Shown here one piece after another: positions 1 through 9,153 of a stretch of 64,000 nt of DNA. Below the pieces are notes generated by a model. It made no database searches. It was given only the letters and a program-made list of their open reading frames with translations, and was not told the origin of the DNA. Source of the stretch: Bacteroidia bacterium (GTDB lineage: Bacteria; Bacteroidota; Bacteroidia; J057); the NCBI GenBank assembly GCA_022760475.1, contig JALEFZ010000006.1, positions 62,001-126,000 on the forward strand. The letters run 5' to 3'. The translations under genes and the position numbers were made by a program. Within the stretch, counting starts at the first letter, position 1; the number at the start of each line of letters is the position of its first letter.

Positions 1-767
1 GTCTGCAACATTCGCTCTGTTAATTCATCCCAGTCCTTCAAAACTGAGACCCCCGCATCTCCAAAACGAACTCCAACCAACTGAAAGCGAACTTTTGCAC
101 GATAGTCAGATAGGTTATCTACGAAAACTTCCTTTGACAGGCCAGGAATGTTCTCCATCGAAAGGCTTGCCATCATGCCATTGACATGGCTTTTAACCCT
201 GGAGAGGTCTTGCACCTGCAAAATAGGCTGGTAACTTGAACTCCCATCAGATAAAAAAGAAACTTCTGATTTAAGCACGGGGAAATTTTCCTGAAAAAAC
301 CAAGCTATTGAAAATGAGTTTTTATCGAAAAAGGTATACCGAAATTCTACAATCGAACCCACTTTGACTTTAGGTAGGATGATTTTTTTCTCTTTAAAAT
401 AAGGCCCAGGTTTTTCTGTAAATACATCTTCATTGCTGAGTTTGGATATCTCTATTTCTCCCTGGTTCAGGTTCAAACTTCGGCCTTTGATCCCTTTGAC
501 AATGACATCTTTTTTATAATGCTGAATCCTGAATTTGGAAAGTGCTTCGACCCCTTTTTCATCGAGGATGTGCGCACGGTAATAGACCGTCCCCAAAATT
601 CCACTTTCAGAAGCCTCATATTTGGCCTTTTGAAAAAGGTAGACTGACTGAGCAGGAAAGGCTTGACTGCCATCTGTTGTGAAATCTTCCGGTGAGATCG
701 GATCCCATTGGCCAAATAAAGGGGACATTGCCAAAATGGACAAAAAAAACAGAATTGTGCTTCTCAT
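1..767 (-). CDS. DUF3857 domain protein, partial (3' end outside window)
   Basis: The reading frame is open from the ATG at 767 to the left window edge, giving 255 visible codons with no stop. Residues 1-20 form a signal peptide (MRSTILFFLSILAMSPLFGQ). The rest resembles the N-terminal DUF3857 region of the next gene upstream at 857-2755: both share a 'VYLF', a 'H/VHIL-E-GVEAL' and a 'PKVK-GSI-E-Y' pattern. DUF3857 proteins are exported Bacteroidota proteins of unknown role that usually carry a transglutaminase-like domain further on, which would lie outside the window. It is the second gene of a tandem paralogous pair on the minus strand, 89 bases after its neighbour. Function unknown; family assignment is confident. 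Confidence 0.85.
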   Translation of the reverse strand, partial: MRSTILFFLSILAMSPLFGQWDPISPEDFTTDGSQAFPAQSVYLFQKAKYEASESGILGTVYYRAHILDEKGVEALSKFRIQHYKKDVIVKGIKGRSLNLNQGEIEISKLSNEDVFTEKPGPYFKEKKIILPKVKVGSIVEFRYTFFDKNSFSIAWFFQENFPVLKSEVSFLSDGSSSYQPILQVQDLSRVKSHVNGMMASLSMENIPGLSKEVFVDNLSDYRAKVRFQLVGVRFGDAGVSVLKDWDELTERMLQ

Positions 768-856
768 ATTTTTTTGTAAAAGGATGGAATTTGAATTTTC
801 GAATGATGAGTTATTATCCCTGCCCAAGAAGGGCTTCCTAGCTTATTTTTCAATCA

Positions 857-2755
857 CTATTCATTTTCGTTTGATGACTTTTTTAGAACAAGCAATTCAC
901 TTTCCAGGGAGATCATTTCATTGAAAAAATCCCTTAGTTCCTGGTTTTTTTCAGCTGGGAATTGGTAATTATTTGTTTGGAAAAGGGACTCAAGGAGATA
1001 AGTTCTTTCCTGCTCATTATGGCTTATTTTGAGCGAATAGACCAATTCTCCATACTTCAGGGAAATGAATTTTTCTTTGAGGCCGCTTTCAATATCATAT
1101 CCCTCTGGAATGAAAAACTTGATGATTTTCTTTTCCTTGGAAGGGAATAGCATGTCAATCGGGTAAATTCGCTCATCATCAGTAAAAGGATTGGCTTTTC
1201 TTCGCCAAAGTTTAAATAAATCAATAGTTACCAGCTCTCCGATTTGGTTTGCCAAATCCAGTGACTCGAAATTGTAGCCAATCGTTATTTCAGGTAGGTT
1301 TTGCTTTAATCCATCTATGGTGAAATTACTGATTTCAACTTCTTCCTCATCCTCTGAGTCGTCGTCATCGTTTTCCATGCTTTCCCTAAAAATCGAAGCA
1401 TTGTAACCATCCAGTTTTTGAAAGACATTGCCCGTCAGGATACTGGCCTCTTCCAGGTAAATCTCAGAATGAATTTCATTACTGCTAGCTATCGGAACAG
1501 ATACCCTTGTCCAGCTGATTTTATCTTTTTTAAGTATAAATCCCTCTTGGCCAAGGATATACATAGGGGGCTTTCTATAATCTGTTTTTCCACTGGCAGC
1601 ATCCAGGATATACCTTTTTCCATCAATCATCACCATACAGACAAGGTGATTGAATTGATCAATAATTGGGTAAACCTTTATGGCTTTGCCATGATAGATG
1701 GTGCTGATAAGCACTGGATAGGCCTCGATATTTTGATTTCTCAGTAGGTAGGTAAGGATTAGGTTGATTTCAGCACTATTCGCTTTGCCATTTTTGTATG
1801 TCTTGGCCAACTTCTTCCCTACAGAATAGGATCGGAAGGTACTGTCCCATGCCATCTGCTTGGTAAGCCTGGTATAAATGGCTTCCATTTTTTCATTGGG
1901 GGGCATTTCTAGTGGAATATCCGAATAGTATTTTTTATTAATCTTTTTTGTAGCCTTCACAGCAGGGGCTTCCAGCCTCTTCAGAAGTTCATCACTGAGT
2001 GCAGGCCATGATTCGAAGAAATCTTGAGAAACGTCTTGATTCACATATTTTACCAATTGAAAAATGGCTCTGGTGCGATAATCGTCCAGGTTGGAAACAT
2101 AACTTTCTGACTTTAGAGCTGGAACGTCTTTGATAGCAAGATTGGCTCCCCCAAAGTAATTCCTTGACGCTACCTTACTGACTTCTGCCCCTTTCAAAAC
2201 AACTTGATACTCGTACGCTTGGAATGGATTAAACCTAAGGTTTGACTCTAGCACAGGATAGTCTTTTTGAAATGTCCAGGTGGTAGATAAAAACCTGGAC
2301 GTACTTATCGAATACTTGTACTCAATTATGGAACCTTGTTTGACCTTGGGGAAAACGAGTCTTATCCTTAAAACTCCATCCATAATTTCATCTATGAAAA
2401 TTCCATCTTCTTTGAGGTAAGTTGTTTTTATTTTGCCCTCTTCCATGTTAATGGTTCTCCCCCCACGGAAAAAGAAATTTCCTTTTTGAGCAGGAATGAT
2501 GATTTCAAGGGTGGAGAGTGCTTCTACCCCTACTTCATTGAGAATGTGGACCCTAGAATAATGACTTTTTTGCAGCATCAAGGGAGTTGGAAAGTCAATA
2601 CCTCCATTGTGAAAAAGGTAAACTGCATCAGGATTGTCAAATTTTGAATAAGTTACCTGCTCAATATTGAAGGCTTCTTCCGAGATTTCTTTCCATTGGG
2701 AATAGGAAGGAAGGGCAAAGAGGACGAAAAAAATGAAGGGCAAATGTGTTTTCAT
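857..2755 (-). CDS. DUF3857 / transglutaminase-like exported protein
   Basis: 632 residues with a signal peptide (1-20, ending SYSQ), a DUF3857 beta-rich region (about 45-220) and a transglutaminase-fold region (about 290-400). In that fold the usual catalytic Cys position is Ser327 (motif GKANSAEINLIL); the His (H370, in QFNH) and Asp (D385, in ILDAA) are kept. The protein is therefore probably not a classical cysteine transglutaminase or protease. An acidic stretch (DDDDSEDEEE, about 463-472) interrupts the C-terminal beta region. It forms a tandem pair with the partial gene at 1-767 and resembles the pair at 51.9-55.9 kb, especially the 680-residue member with the same Cys-to-Ser change. 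Likely periplasmic or surface; role unknown. Confidence 0.85.
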   Translation of the reverse strand: MKTHLPFIFFVLFALPSYSQWKEISEEAFNIEQVTYSKFDNPDAVYLFHNGGIDFPTPLMLQKSHYSRVHILNEVGVEALSTLEIIIPAQKGNFFFRGGRTINMEEGKIKTTYLKEDGIFIDEIMDGVLRIRLVFPKVKQGSIIEYKYSISTSRFLSTTWTFQKDYPVLESNLRFNPFQAYEYQVVLKGAEVSKVASRNYFGGANLAIKDVPALKSESYVSNLDDYRTRAIFQLVKYVNQDVSQDFFESWPALSDELLKRLEAPAVKATKKINKKYYSDIPLEMPPNEKMEAIYTRLTKQMAWDSTFRSYSVGKKLAKTYKNGKANSAEINLILTYLLRNQNIEAYPVLISTIYHGKAIKVYPIIDQFNHLVCMVMIDGKRYILDAASGKTDYRKPPMYILGQEGFILKKDKISWTRVSVPIASSNEIHSEIYLEEASILTGNVFQKLDGYNASIFRESMENDDDDSEDEEEVEISNFTIDGLKQNLPEITIGYNFESLDLANQIGELVTIDLFKLWRRKANPFTDDERIYPIDMLFPSKEKKIIKFFIPEGYDIESGLKEKFISLKYGELVYSLKISHNEQERTYLLESLFQTNNYQFPAEKNQELRDFFNEMISLESELLVLKKSSNENE

Positions 2756-2873
2756 GATTACCAGACTTGGTTAAAAAAATTGTGTTGTCAATCCGAATTT
2801 AGAGAGAAAATCCTGTAAGTGTAAAGGAGGATGAATTCACGTCTTGCTTTTCTCCATAATCATGGGTAAAATT

Positions 2874-2887
2874 GTATGCAAGCATAC
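2874..2887. promoter_or_regulatory. Palindromic operator candidate upstream of marR-type gene
   Basis: GTATGC-AA-GCATAC is a perfect 6-base inverted repeat with a 2-base centre, ending 29 bases before the GTG start of the MarR-family gene. MarR proteins are dimers that bind short palindromes, often over their own promoter, so self-regulation is a fair inference. It could also act on the divergent DUF3857 gene (start at 2755). Not tested. Confidence 0.45.
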
Positions 2888-2916
2888 TATTTATTTCACC
2901 TACCAAATAGTTCATT

Positions 2917-3387
2917 GTGGAAGTTAAGACAAAGGATAAGCGGAGGTCCGTGGACCTTGATATCAAGGTTGCATGGCTGGCAATTGCAAGGATGTACAAC
3001 AAAAAGGCATCCCTGGCAGAAATTACCACCAACATAGGATTTGTTCTCCTGCATATAGATGAAAATCAGGGTACCCCTGCTACAAAAATAGCCCCTCTCA
3101 TGGGTATGGAGGCCAGAAGCCTCACCAGGATGTTGGCCAAACTTGAAGAAAGAGGCCTCATCTACCGTGTGCCTGATGAGAAGGACAGGCGCATGGTAAG
3201 GATTTTCCTTACCAAAGAAGGCCTCGACTACAAAGCCTTGGTAAAAGATGTAGTTATTGATTTTAACAAAAAAATCTACAATGCCTTCCCTGAAAAAGAC
3301 CTTGATACCTTCTTCAGGGTAATCGATGGTATCCACAAACTGATAGACAAGGAAGCCCAACTTCTACCGATCAAAAGAAAAGCCTGA
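2917..3387 (+). CDS. MarR family transcriptional regulator
   Basis: 156 residues. The central winged-helix region (about 30-115) has the MarR pattern: a helix 'TPATKIAPLMGMEARSLTRM' followed by 'LEERGLIYRVPDEKDRRMVRIFLT', in which the DxR wing motif (D-E-K-D-R-R) is plain. The flanking helices would form the dimer interface. The start is GTG at 2917: an in-frame TAG lies at 2908-2910 and no ATG occurs between. A short palindrome sits 29 bases upstream. It stands alone between divergent DUF3857 genes and convergent DUF5723 genes, so its targets are not obvious. Close relatives in Bacteroidota are often near fatty-acid or efflux genes, but no such gene adjoins it here. Confidence 0.9.
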   Translation: MEVKTKDKRRSVDLDIKVAWLAIARMYNKKASLAEITTNIGFVLLHIDENQGTPATKIAPLMGMEARSLTRMLAKLEERGLIYRVPDEKDRRMVRIFLTKEGLDYKALVKDVVIDFNKKIYNAFPEKDLDTFFRVIDGIHKLIDKEAQLLPIKRKA

Positions 3388-3415
3388 GCAATTGTTTGCC
3401 CAGGCCCCTGTTTTT
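3382..3415 (+). terminator. Rho-independent terminator of marR-type gene
   Basis: A stem GCCTGAGCAA / TTGCCCAGGC (one mismatch, 4-base loop) overlaps the stop codon and is followed by CCCTGTTTTT. Confidence 0.65.
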
Positions 3416-3432
3416 CAATGAGAAATTGATTC

Positions 3433-4854
3433 CTAAAGATCTGTTTGAATGGTTTCTGGAATCTTGTCCTTACTGCTTCTATTCCATCTTTTTCCGATCA
3501 AGAGATTCGTTCCAAGCCTAAATACCACTGCCCTTGACTGGCTTGGAGCAACAAGCGTACTTATGTTATCAATAGAAGCATAAGTCTGGAGTGGCCCCAG
3601 ATTTAGGTGGTAATGTGTCCCGAGAAAACCACCAAATTCTGAGTCATTGGCATAGCTCAAGCCAAACGAGAAGAATCGATTGATCTTAAGCCCTCCATAA
3701 AGCCCCAGGGTATTTCTGGAAACTTCCTGGAATTGCTCATTTTGGAAGGTAACACCCAGTTGAATTTTCTCCATAGGACTATAAGATGCCGCTAAAAAAG
3801 CCCTTCGTGGGAGTGAGGTTGAGAAACTGGATTGCTCGCTCTCAACAGAAAATGTGGTCAGGATACTGTCCCCGACTCCAGAGAAGTCCAGGTCAAGCAA
3901 TCGCTCAAAGACCGGCCTGTTGCTGCTATTTCTTGGTTCCAATCCATTGAAAGTAAATTGGCCTTTACTTGAGTAGAGACTCGAATTGTTTTGCCAATTG
4001 ATAAATCCTAAACCCTGTATCCCTGCACTTATTTCCATGTTTTCGATGGGTCTGTAAAGGGCAGAAAGGTCGAAAGCAAGCCCATGGTTTTGCGAAAAAC
4101 CTATGCCGAGATTGAGATCAGTTTCATCGAAAACCCCAAATTGAACAGAGTCAAGGATATTCACCCCGGGGAAGGAGGCATTCAATTCATAGTCCATATT
4201 CATGTCGAGCTGGTAGATCTCTTCTGAAGTAAGTAGTTCAACCTGATGGCGATTGGTGTTTAAAGCAAATGATCCATTGAGGTAATGAATCCTGCCTCCT
4301 ACCTGAAACTTGTCTCCAAACTTTTTGGCAATGCTCACCCCAAGGTCGGAGTAGGCGAAAGCTGATATTTGTGGTCCAACCTCTATGGTCTCTCCAATGA
4401 ATTCGGCATTACCAAGAGCTAACAAACCTATAAGCTCCGGGCTATAGACAAATTGGGAGTGCGTCTTGTTCCCAAAAGATAATCCCAGTTGGATACCTTT
4501 GTCTTCCAGGTTGATATTTACTGCAAACCAATCCAGTTCTGCATCTGATCGAATCACATTTTCTTCGTCCAATCTCTCAAGGACTTTATTGACAGAAAAC
4601 TCGACTGAATCTGTACCTGGGATTTCAACATAACCATCTGAAATGCTAAAGCCGGAGTTGCCGATAAAGGGCTGAATACCCAGCAAGCTAATTTGAATAT
4701 CTACATCCTGCATAGCAGCAGGGTTCCAACTGGACCGCTGAACAAGTTCATTTTGGAAGTGGGTTCCAATTCTGATTTGACCATACAACCCAAGTCCCAA
4801 GATAGAGCCAAGGAAGAATAGGCTGATATATTTTAAGTTTTTCATTTTTCTCAC
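3433..4854 (-). CDS. DUF5723-type outer-membrane beta-barrel protein
   Basis: 473 residues with an N-terminal signal sequence (hydrophobic 8-25, ending LYGQ). The body is made of alternating amphipathic strands typical of Bacteroidota outer-membrane barrels, with an early 'SSWNPAAM' motif like the 'NPA' start of PorV/FadL/DUF5723-type proteins and repeated 'GLSFGNKT', 'GVSIAKKFGDKFQVGGRIHYLNG', 'GLSYAND' strands. Role unknown; the family is surface or outer membrane. It lies 17 bases downstream of the lipoprotein gene at 4872-6371 on the same strand, so the two are probably one operon and may form an outer-membrane pair. PorP/SprF-like is a weaker alternative. Confidence 0.65.
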   Translation of the reverse strand: MRKMKNLKYISLFFLGSILGLGLYGQIRIGTHFQNELVQRSSWNPAAMQDVDIQISLLGIQPFIGNSGFSISDGYVEIPGTDSVEFSVNKVLERLDEENVIRSDAELDWFAVNINLEDKGIQLGLSFGNKTHSQFVYSPELIGLLALGNAEFIGETIEVGPQISAFAYSDLGVSIAKKFGDKFQVGGRIHYLNGSFALNTNRHQVELLTSEEIYQLDMNMDYELNASFPGVNILDSVQFGVFDETDLNLGIGFSQNHGLAFDLSALYRPIENMEISAGIQGLGFINWQNNSSLYSSKGQFTFNGLEPRNSSNRPVFERLLDLDFSGVGDSILTTFSVESEQSSFSTSLPRRAFLAASYSPMEKIQLGVTFQNEQFQEVSRNTLGLYGGLKINRFFSFGLSYANDSEFGGFLGTHYHLNLGPLQTYASIDNISTLVAPSQSRAVVFRLGTNLLIGKRWNRSSKDKIPETIQTDL

Positions 4855-4871
4855 TTTGAAGGTTAATGTTC

Positions 4872-6371
4872 CTAATCTTCCTGGCTTAACTTTACCCCTA
4901 ATTTGATTCCAAGGCTGGATTCAGGGAATAGTTTGACAGTTTTATCTACTTGATGACTGGTACCGAAGGAAGCCTTGATAGCCAGTCTGTCGCTAAAGGC
5001 AATCTGTTGGAAGGTTTCGCTATTCATGGTGAAGAAAAACTCCTTTGTTGATGCTTCTACGACATTGCCATTTTCATCCACAGTAGCAGGGCCTAAAATT
5101 TCGCTAAATGAATCAAACAATGAGTCAATAGGATTCCCATCAAAATCGAGAAAATAGCCTTGCATCTTCAAGGTGAGTGGGAGGGCGTTTTCTGTGATCA
5201 ATTTAAACTCAGCTGTTGACCTGGATAAAACCTGGTTGATTTCAAGTGTGTAATTCAGGGTGTCAAAGAAACTCAGTTCCTCGATTCTAAGGTCTAAAGG
5301 CAAGTTGAAATCAAGTTCGACATCCAGCCTGCTGGTATCCATGAGGAAAATATCAGGATCTGAAGAACTGGAGGCATTATAAATGGCGGAAGAAACAAAA
5401 TTGTACCTAAACTCTTGTGGAAGGATATTGAAGAAGTCTACTATATTGGAATTGTTCATGTCCAGGTCTACCACCGTACTTTTAAACTCTCCTTTCTCGC
5501 TAATTAAGGGGTAATTGATCGCAATCGGCTGATTGAAGATAGGAGATTGGAGGCTTTGGACATCACCATTAATGCCTTTCGCCAAGATTTCATCAATCGT
5601 AAACTCTAGCGGGACACCAAATGAGTTATTGAAAGTTAGTCTTAAACTTGGATCAGAGAAAAAGATATCTGCTTCTAAATTATCGGGAAATAACTTTGGC
5701 TGAAGGCTATCTATCTTGTTCAAGAAGGTATAAAACATGCTACGACCTTGTAGGTAGCTGAATTTTAATTCTTCTAGGCCGATTTTTGCTTCACGGGGAA
5801 TCTCGAGATTGCGAGAATCTCTTTCCCTGAGCACCATTCTAAGGCTTACTTCTTCTGAGGGAGAAACGATCTCATAACCTTCAATTGAAACCTCATCAAG
5901 TATGGATGTACTGTAAAAATCTGTCCTTTCAACACGAAATGATTGGCCATTTTTTACAAGATCAGGTATTTCGATGAGCAGGCTAAAGTTCCCAGGGTTA
6001 AACACATCCACAAAATAGGTGAACTTTCCTGCCTTGAGCGTAGCGGCTGTGATGGATTGAGAAAGGAGAGGTGTGAGGTCAATCTTAGATAAGGTATCCA
6101 AAACATTGGATTCAAAATCTACAACTCCGTCGAAATCATTTCCATCATAAATATTGATGGTCGTATCGAGTTTGTAAGTCAATAAGCCATTATTATTCAC
6201 CTCAAGTATAGCTGTAGAACTAAAGTTGTCCATCAACTCATCCAAACTTACTGTGGTATTTATGATGGGGAATGCATAAGTGGGGTCCAGGTCAATAGGC
6301 CTGACATTGTCCCTTTGTGTACAGCCTGAAATGGTTAATGCTACCAAGCAGACCATGGTTATTGATCTCAT
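4872..6371 (-). CDS. Large exported lipoprotein, unknown function
   Basis: 499 residues. The N-terminus is a lipoprotein signal with lipobox ALTISGC (Cys17), followed by TQRDNV. The remainder is beta-rich, Asp/Asn-rich and without membrane segments; stretches such as 'LDLRIEELSFFDTLNYTLEI' resemble beta-sandwich repeats. I recognise no catalytic motif. It precedes the DUF5723 barrel gene by 17 bases in the same orientation. Lipoprotein-barrel pairs of this kind are common in Bacteroidota envelopes, so a joint surface role is inferred only from context. Confidence 0.7.
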   Translation of the reverse strand: MRSITMVCLVALTISGCTQRDNVRPIDLDPTYAFPIINTTVSLDELMDNFSSTAILEVNNNGLLTYKLDTTINIYDGNDFDGVVDFESNVLDTLSKIDLTPLLSQSITAATLKAGKFTYFVDVFNPGNFSLLIEIPDLVKNGQSFRVERTDFYSTSILDEVSIEGYEIVSPSEEVSLRMVLRERDSRNLEIPREAKIGLEELKFSYLQGRSMFYTFLNKIDSLQPKLFPDNLEADIFFSDPSLRLTFNNSFGVPLEFTIDEILAKGINGDVQSLQSPIFNQPIAINYPLISEKGEFKSTVVDLDMNNSNIVDFFNILPQEFRYNFVSSAIYNASSSSDPDIFLMDTSRLDVELDFNLPLDLRIEELSFFDTLNYTLEINQVLSRSTAEFKLITENALPLTLKMQGYFLDFDGNPIDSLFDSFSEILGPATVDENGNVVEASTKEFFFTMNSETFQQIAFSDRLAIKASFGTSHQVDKTVKLFPESSLGIKLGVKLSQED

Positions 6372-6643
6372 ATTATAGGGGTTTTGAGAAACTATTGATT
6401 AAGAGCAAAATAAGGATTTTGTTTAACTGTCCTCGGAATATTGCCCTAACCGCTTTTAAGAACGAAAAGTTGGTCAAAATCAGTTGGCTTGTTTCAAAAA
6501 AATAGCATTTCAAACAATTTTAACCCGATCGAAACATCTTAACAGATATTTTTCTTAGGATAATAACTATTGTCCTTATTTCTCCTCATATTTGCGGCGG
6601 AAATAAGAAGCCTGTGACTTTCAGGCAAACTTTAAGATATAAC

Positions 6644-8452
6644 ATGTCTCAGAATATCCGCAACATTGCCATTATCGCACACGTTGACCATGGCAAGACC
6701 ACCCTTGTAGACAGGATTTTGCAGTTGGGTAAACTATTCAAGGATCACCAGACGCCAGGTGAGTTGATCATGGATAGCAATGATCTCGAAAAAGAAAGAG
6801 GGATCACCATTCTTTCCAAGAATGCAAGCGTGAGGTACAAGGATACCAAAATAAATATCCTTGATACCCCTGGTCACGCCGACTTTGGAGGAGAGGTGGA
6901 GCGCGTATTAAACATGGCTGATGGGGTGCTTCTGTTGGTTGATGCCTTTGAAGGACCAATGCCACAAACACGATTTGTACTTCAGAAAGCCCTGGAGCTG
7001 AACCTCAATCCGATTTTGGTGATCAATAAGGTTGACAAACCGAATTGTAGACCAGATGAGGTACAAGAATCTGTATATGACCTGATGTTTGAACTGGATG
7101 CTTCGGAAGAACAATTGGAGTTCCCGACAGTATTTGGCTCTGCGAAAATGGGTTGGATGGGTGAAGATTGGAAAGCACCTACCGAGGACATTACCTACCT
7201 GATGGACGTGGTTTTGGAGCATGTTCCCCCACCTACGATTAAGGAAGGTACTTCTCAAATGCAAATTACCTCATTGGACTATTCATCCTATGTAGGTCGA
7301 ATTGCTATCGGGAGATTGTTCAGGGGAGAGCTGAAGCCTAATGCGCCTGTAGCCCTGATCAAGCGCGATGGTGAGGAACAGAAAGCCAGAATAAAAGAAT
7401 TGTTTGTCTTTGAGGGACTTGGAAAAGTAAAGGCAGAAAGTGTCCAGGCGGGCGATATTTGTGCCCTGACTGGACTGGAGGGCTTCGACATTGGCGATAC
7501 AGTAACAGATCCGGAGAATCCTGAAGCCATGCCTCCCATATCTATTGATGAGCCTACCATGAGCATGCTATTCACCATCAATAATTCACCTTTCTTTGGG
7601 CAGGATGGTAAATTTGTTACCTCAAGGCACCTGAAAGACAGGTTGGATGCAGAGCTGGAACGTAACCTTGCGTTAAGGGTAGAGCAAACGGAGGCTCCTG
7701 AAATATTCATCGTTTATGGACGTGGTGTTCTTCACCTTTCGGTTCTGATTGAGACCATGAGGCGTGAAGGTTATGAATTGCAGGTAGGCCAGCCAAGGGT
7801 AATCATCAAGCAGATTGATGGGAAAAAGCACGAACCCGTGGAGGAGTTGACCATCGACCTGCCTGAAAATGTTTCTGGTAGAGCCATTAACCTGGTTACA
7901 CAGCGTAAGGGCGAGATGACCAATATGGAAGTAAGGGGAGAAAGGACAATTCTTCGCTTCATCATCCCTTCAAGGGGGATTATCGGCCTCCGAAATGAAA
8001 TTTTAACCGCTACAGCAGGAGAGGCCATCATGTCTCACCGTTTCTTTGAGTTCCAGCCCTGGAAAGGAGAAATCCAGAAGAGAAACAACGGATCGCTCAT
8101 TGCTCACGATGGGGGACAAGCACTTGCCTATGCCATAGACCGCCTCCAAGATAGAGGGAGTTTTTTCATTGGCCCAGGTGAGAAGATCTACGAAGGTCAG
8201 ATCGTTGGAGAAAATGCCCGCGGTGCTGATTTGGTCGTAAACCTCATCAAAGGGAAAAAATTGACCAACATGAGGGCTGCTGGTTCGGACGACAAAAATA
8301 AAATTGCTCCGCCGATTAAGTTTTCGTTGGAAGAAGCCCTTGAGTACATTCAGGAGGATGAATACGTTGAGATTACACCTAATGCGCTCAGGTTGAGAAA
8401 AGTTTACCTCAAGGAAACCGACAGAAAGAAATACTCAAGTAAAGTCAAATAA
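6644..8452 (+). CDS. typA: Ribosome-associated GTPase TypA/BipA
   Basis: 602 residues from the ATG at 6644, close to the usual length of about 605. A GTG 30 bases upstream is in frame but would add residues not seen in the family. The translational GTPase motifs are intact: G1 AHVDHGKTT (12-20), the switch region ERGITI (51-56), DTPGH (74-78) and NKVD (128-131). They are followed by EF-Tu-like domain 2, EF-G-like domains III and V ('[10 protein letters not shown]') and the TypA-specific C-terminal region ('[20 protein letters not shown]'). TypA binds the ribosome under cold or stress conditions and aids 50S assembly. Monocistronic, with its own terminator. Confidence 0.97.
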   Translation: MSQNIRNIAIIAHVDHGKTTLVDRILQLGKLFKDHQTPGELIMDSNDLEKERGITILSKNASVRYKDTKINILDTPGHADFGGEVERVLNMADGVLLLVDAFEGPMPQTRFVLQKALELNLNPILVINKVDKPNCRPDEVQESVYDLMFELDASEEQLEFPTVFGSAKMGWMGEDWKAPTEDITYLMDVVLEHVPPPTIKEGTSQMQITSLDYSSYVGRIAIGRLFRGELKPNAPVALIKRDGEEQKARIKELFVFEGLGKVKAESVQAGDICALTGLEGFDIGDTVTDPENPEAMPPISIDEPTMSMLFTINNSPFFGQDGKFVTSRHLKDRLDAELERNLALRVEQTEAPEIFIVYGRGVLHLSVLIETMRREGYELQVGQPRVIIKQIDGKKHEPVEELTIDLPENVSGRAINLVTQRKGEMTNMEVRGERTILRFIIPSRGIIGLRNEILTATAGEAIMSHRFFEFQPWKGEIQKRNNGSLIAHDGGQALAYAIDRLQDRGSFFIGPGEKIYEGQIVGENARGADLVVNLIKGKKLTNMRAAGSDDKNKIAPPIKFSLEEALEYIQEDEYVEITPNALRLRKVYLKETDRKKYSSKVK

Positions 8453-8459
8453 ATCAGGA

Positions 8460-8499
8460 TGCCAGGGCAGAGAAAAGAATCAGCTCTGGCATTTCTTTT
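8460..8499 (+). terminator. Terminator of typA
   Basis: Stem TGCCAGGGC / GCTCTGGCA (one G-T pair, 14-base loop) followed by TTTCTTTT, just after the typA stop. Confidence 0.7.
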
Positions 8500-8513
8500 G
8501 AAAGAGTCAACCT

Positions 8514-9044
8514 ATGAAAACCTATCTCCTGGAACACCAGCCAGTAGAACTTGCCCCTTTAAAGGCTGGCCTAATGCCTCGAAATACCTACGTAGAGGCT
8601 CATCAAAAGCTTGTAATCGCTTGCCATGACATCATGGTCTATCTGGAAGATCAGCAAGCATGGTTGCTCATCCTTCGCAAAAATGAACCCGCAAGAGATA
8701 TCCTTTGGCCCCTTGGCGGGAGAATACTTCGAGGTATGAATACCATAGATTCTGCCATTAAAAAAGTCAAGGAGGAGTCCAAACTGGATATCACCGAAAT
8801 CAGGGAGGTAGGCTATGCCCGCACCTTTTTTCAGACAGATCCCTTCGGTCATGGCAAAGGCACAGATACCCTCAACGTATTATTGATTGCCAGAGCCAAA
8901 GGCGAAGTTAGCCTGGATGAATTGCATGAGGAGCCCACTTTCATTAAAAAAGAAGACTACACACCTGACTTTATAAAAAGCCTTCATCCCTATGTTGCTG
9001 ACTTCTTTGAACTGGCGTGGGCATACCTGGAAAATGACTCATGA
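8514..9044 (+). CDS. Nudix-fold protein with degenerate Nudix box
   Basis: 176 residues. Residues 35-165 look like a Nudix domain: a 'WLLILRKNEPARDILWPLGGRI' strand-loop, then GGRILRGMNTIDSAIKKVKEESKL at 68-91. Against the consensus GX5EX7REUXEEXGU, the first Glu is Met75, Arg-Glu is Lys83-Lys84 and the late Gly is Lys90. The metal-binding pair E87-E88 is kept. Activity on nucleoside diphosphates is therefore uncertain; GDP-mannose hydrolases are known to have altered boxes, so a sugar-nucleotide substrate is possible. It lies after the typA terminator and before the exonuclease gene, which has its own promoter. Confidence 0.75.
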   Translation: MKTYLLEHQPVELAPLKAGLMPRNTYVEAHQKLVIACHDIMVYLEDQQAWLLILRKNEPARDILWPLGGRILRGMNTIDSAIKKVKEESKLDITEIREVGYARTFFQTDPFGHGKGTDTLNVLLIARAKGEVSLDELHEEPTFIKKEDYTPDFIKSLHPYVADFFELAWAYLENDS

Positions 9045-9101
9045 CCTGTACAGAATAGAAATATTCCAGTTGCAGGCCATTATTTCATTCTGATACTTTT
9101 A

Positions 9102-9132
9102 TTTGTTTTATTTTAAGCACTTGTTATACTTG
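9102..9132 (+). promoter_or_regulatory. Bacteroidota-type promoter for exonuclease gene
   Basis: TTTG (9102-9105), a 19-base spacer and TATACTTG (9125-9132), matching TAnnTTTG at 5 of 6 fixed positions. The ATG follows 22 bases later, leaving a very short leader. Confidence 0.6.
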
Positions 9133-9153
9133 TGCCCGAATCAGAAGTAAACT

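Noticed and set aside
2896..3360. Long minus-strand frame opposite the MarR gene
   Set aside because: Its translation is antisense to a well-recognised MarR domain and shows no family pattern.
6570..6594. TTG ... CATATTTG as a typA promoter
   Set aside because: The spacer is only 14 bases and the -7 element has its TA replaced, so the match is not convincing.
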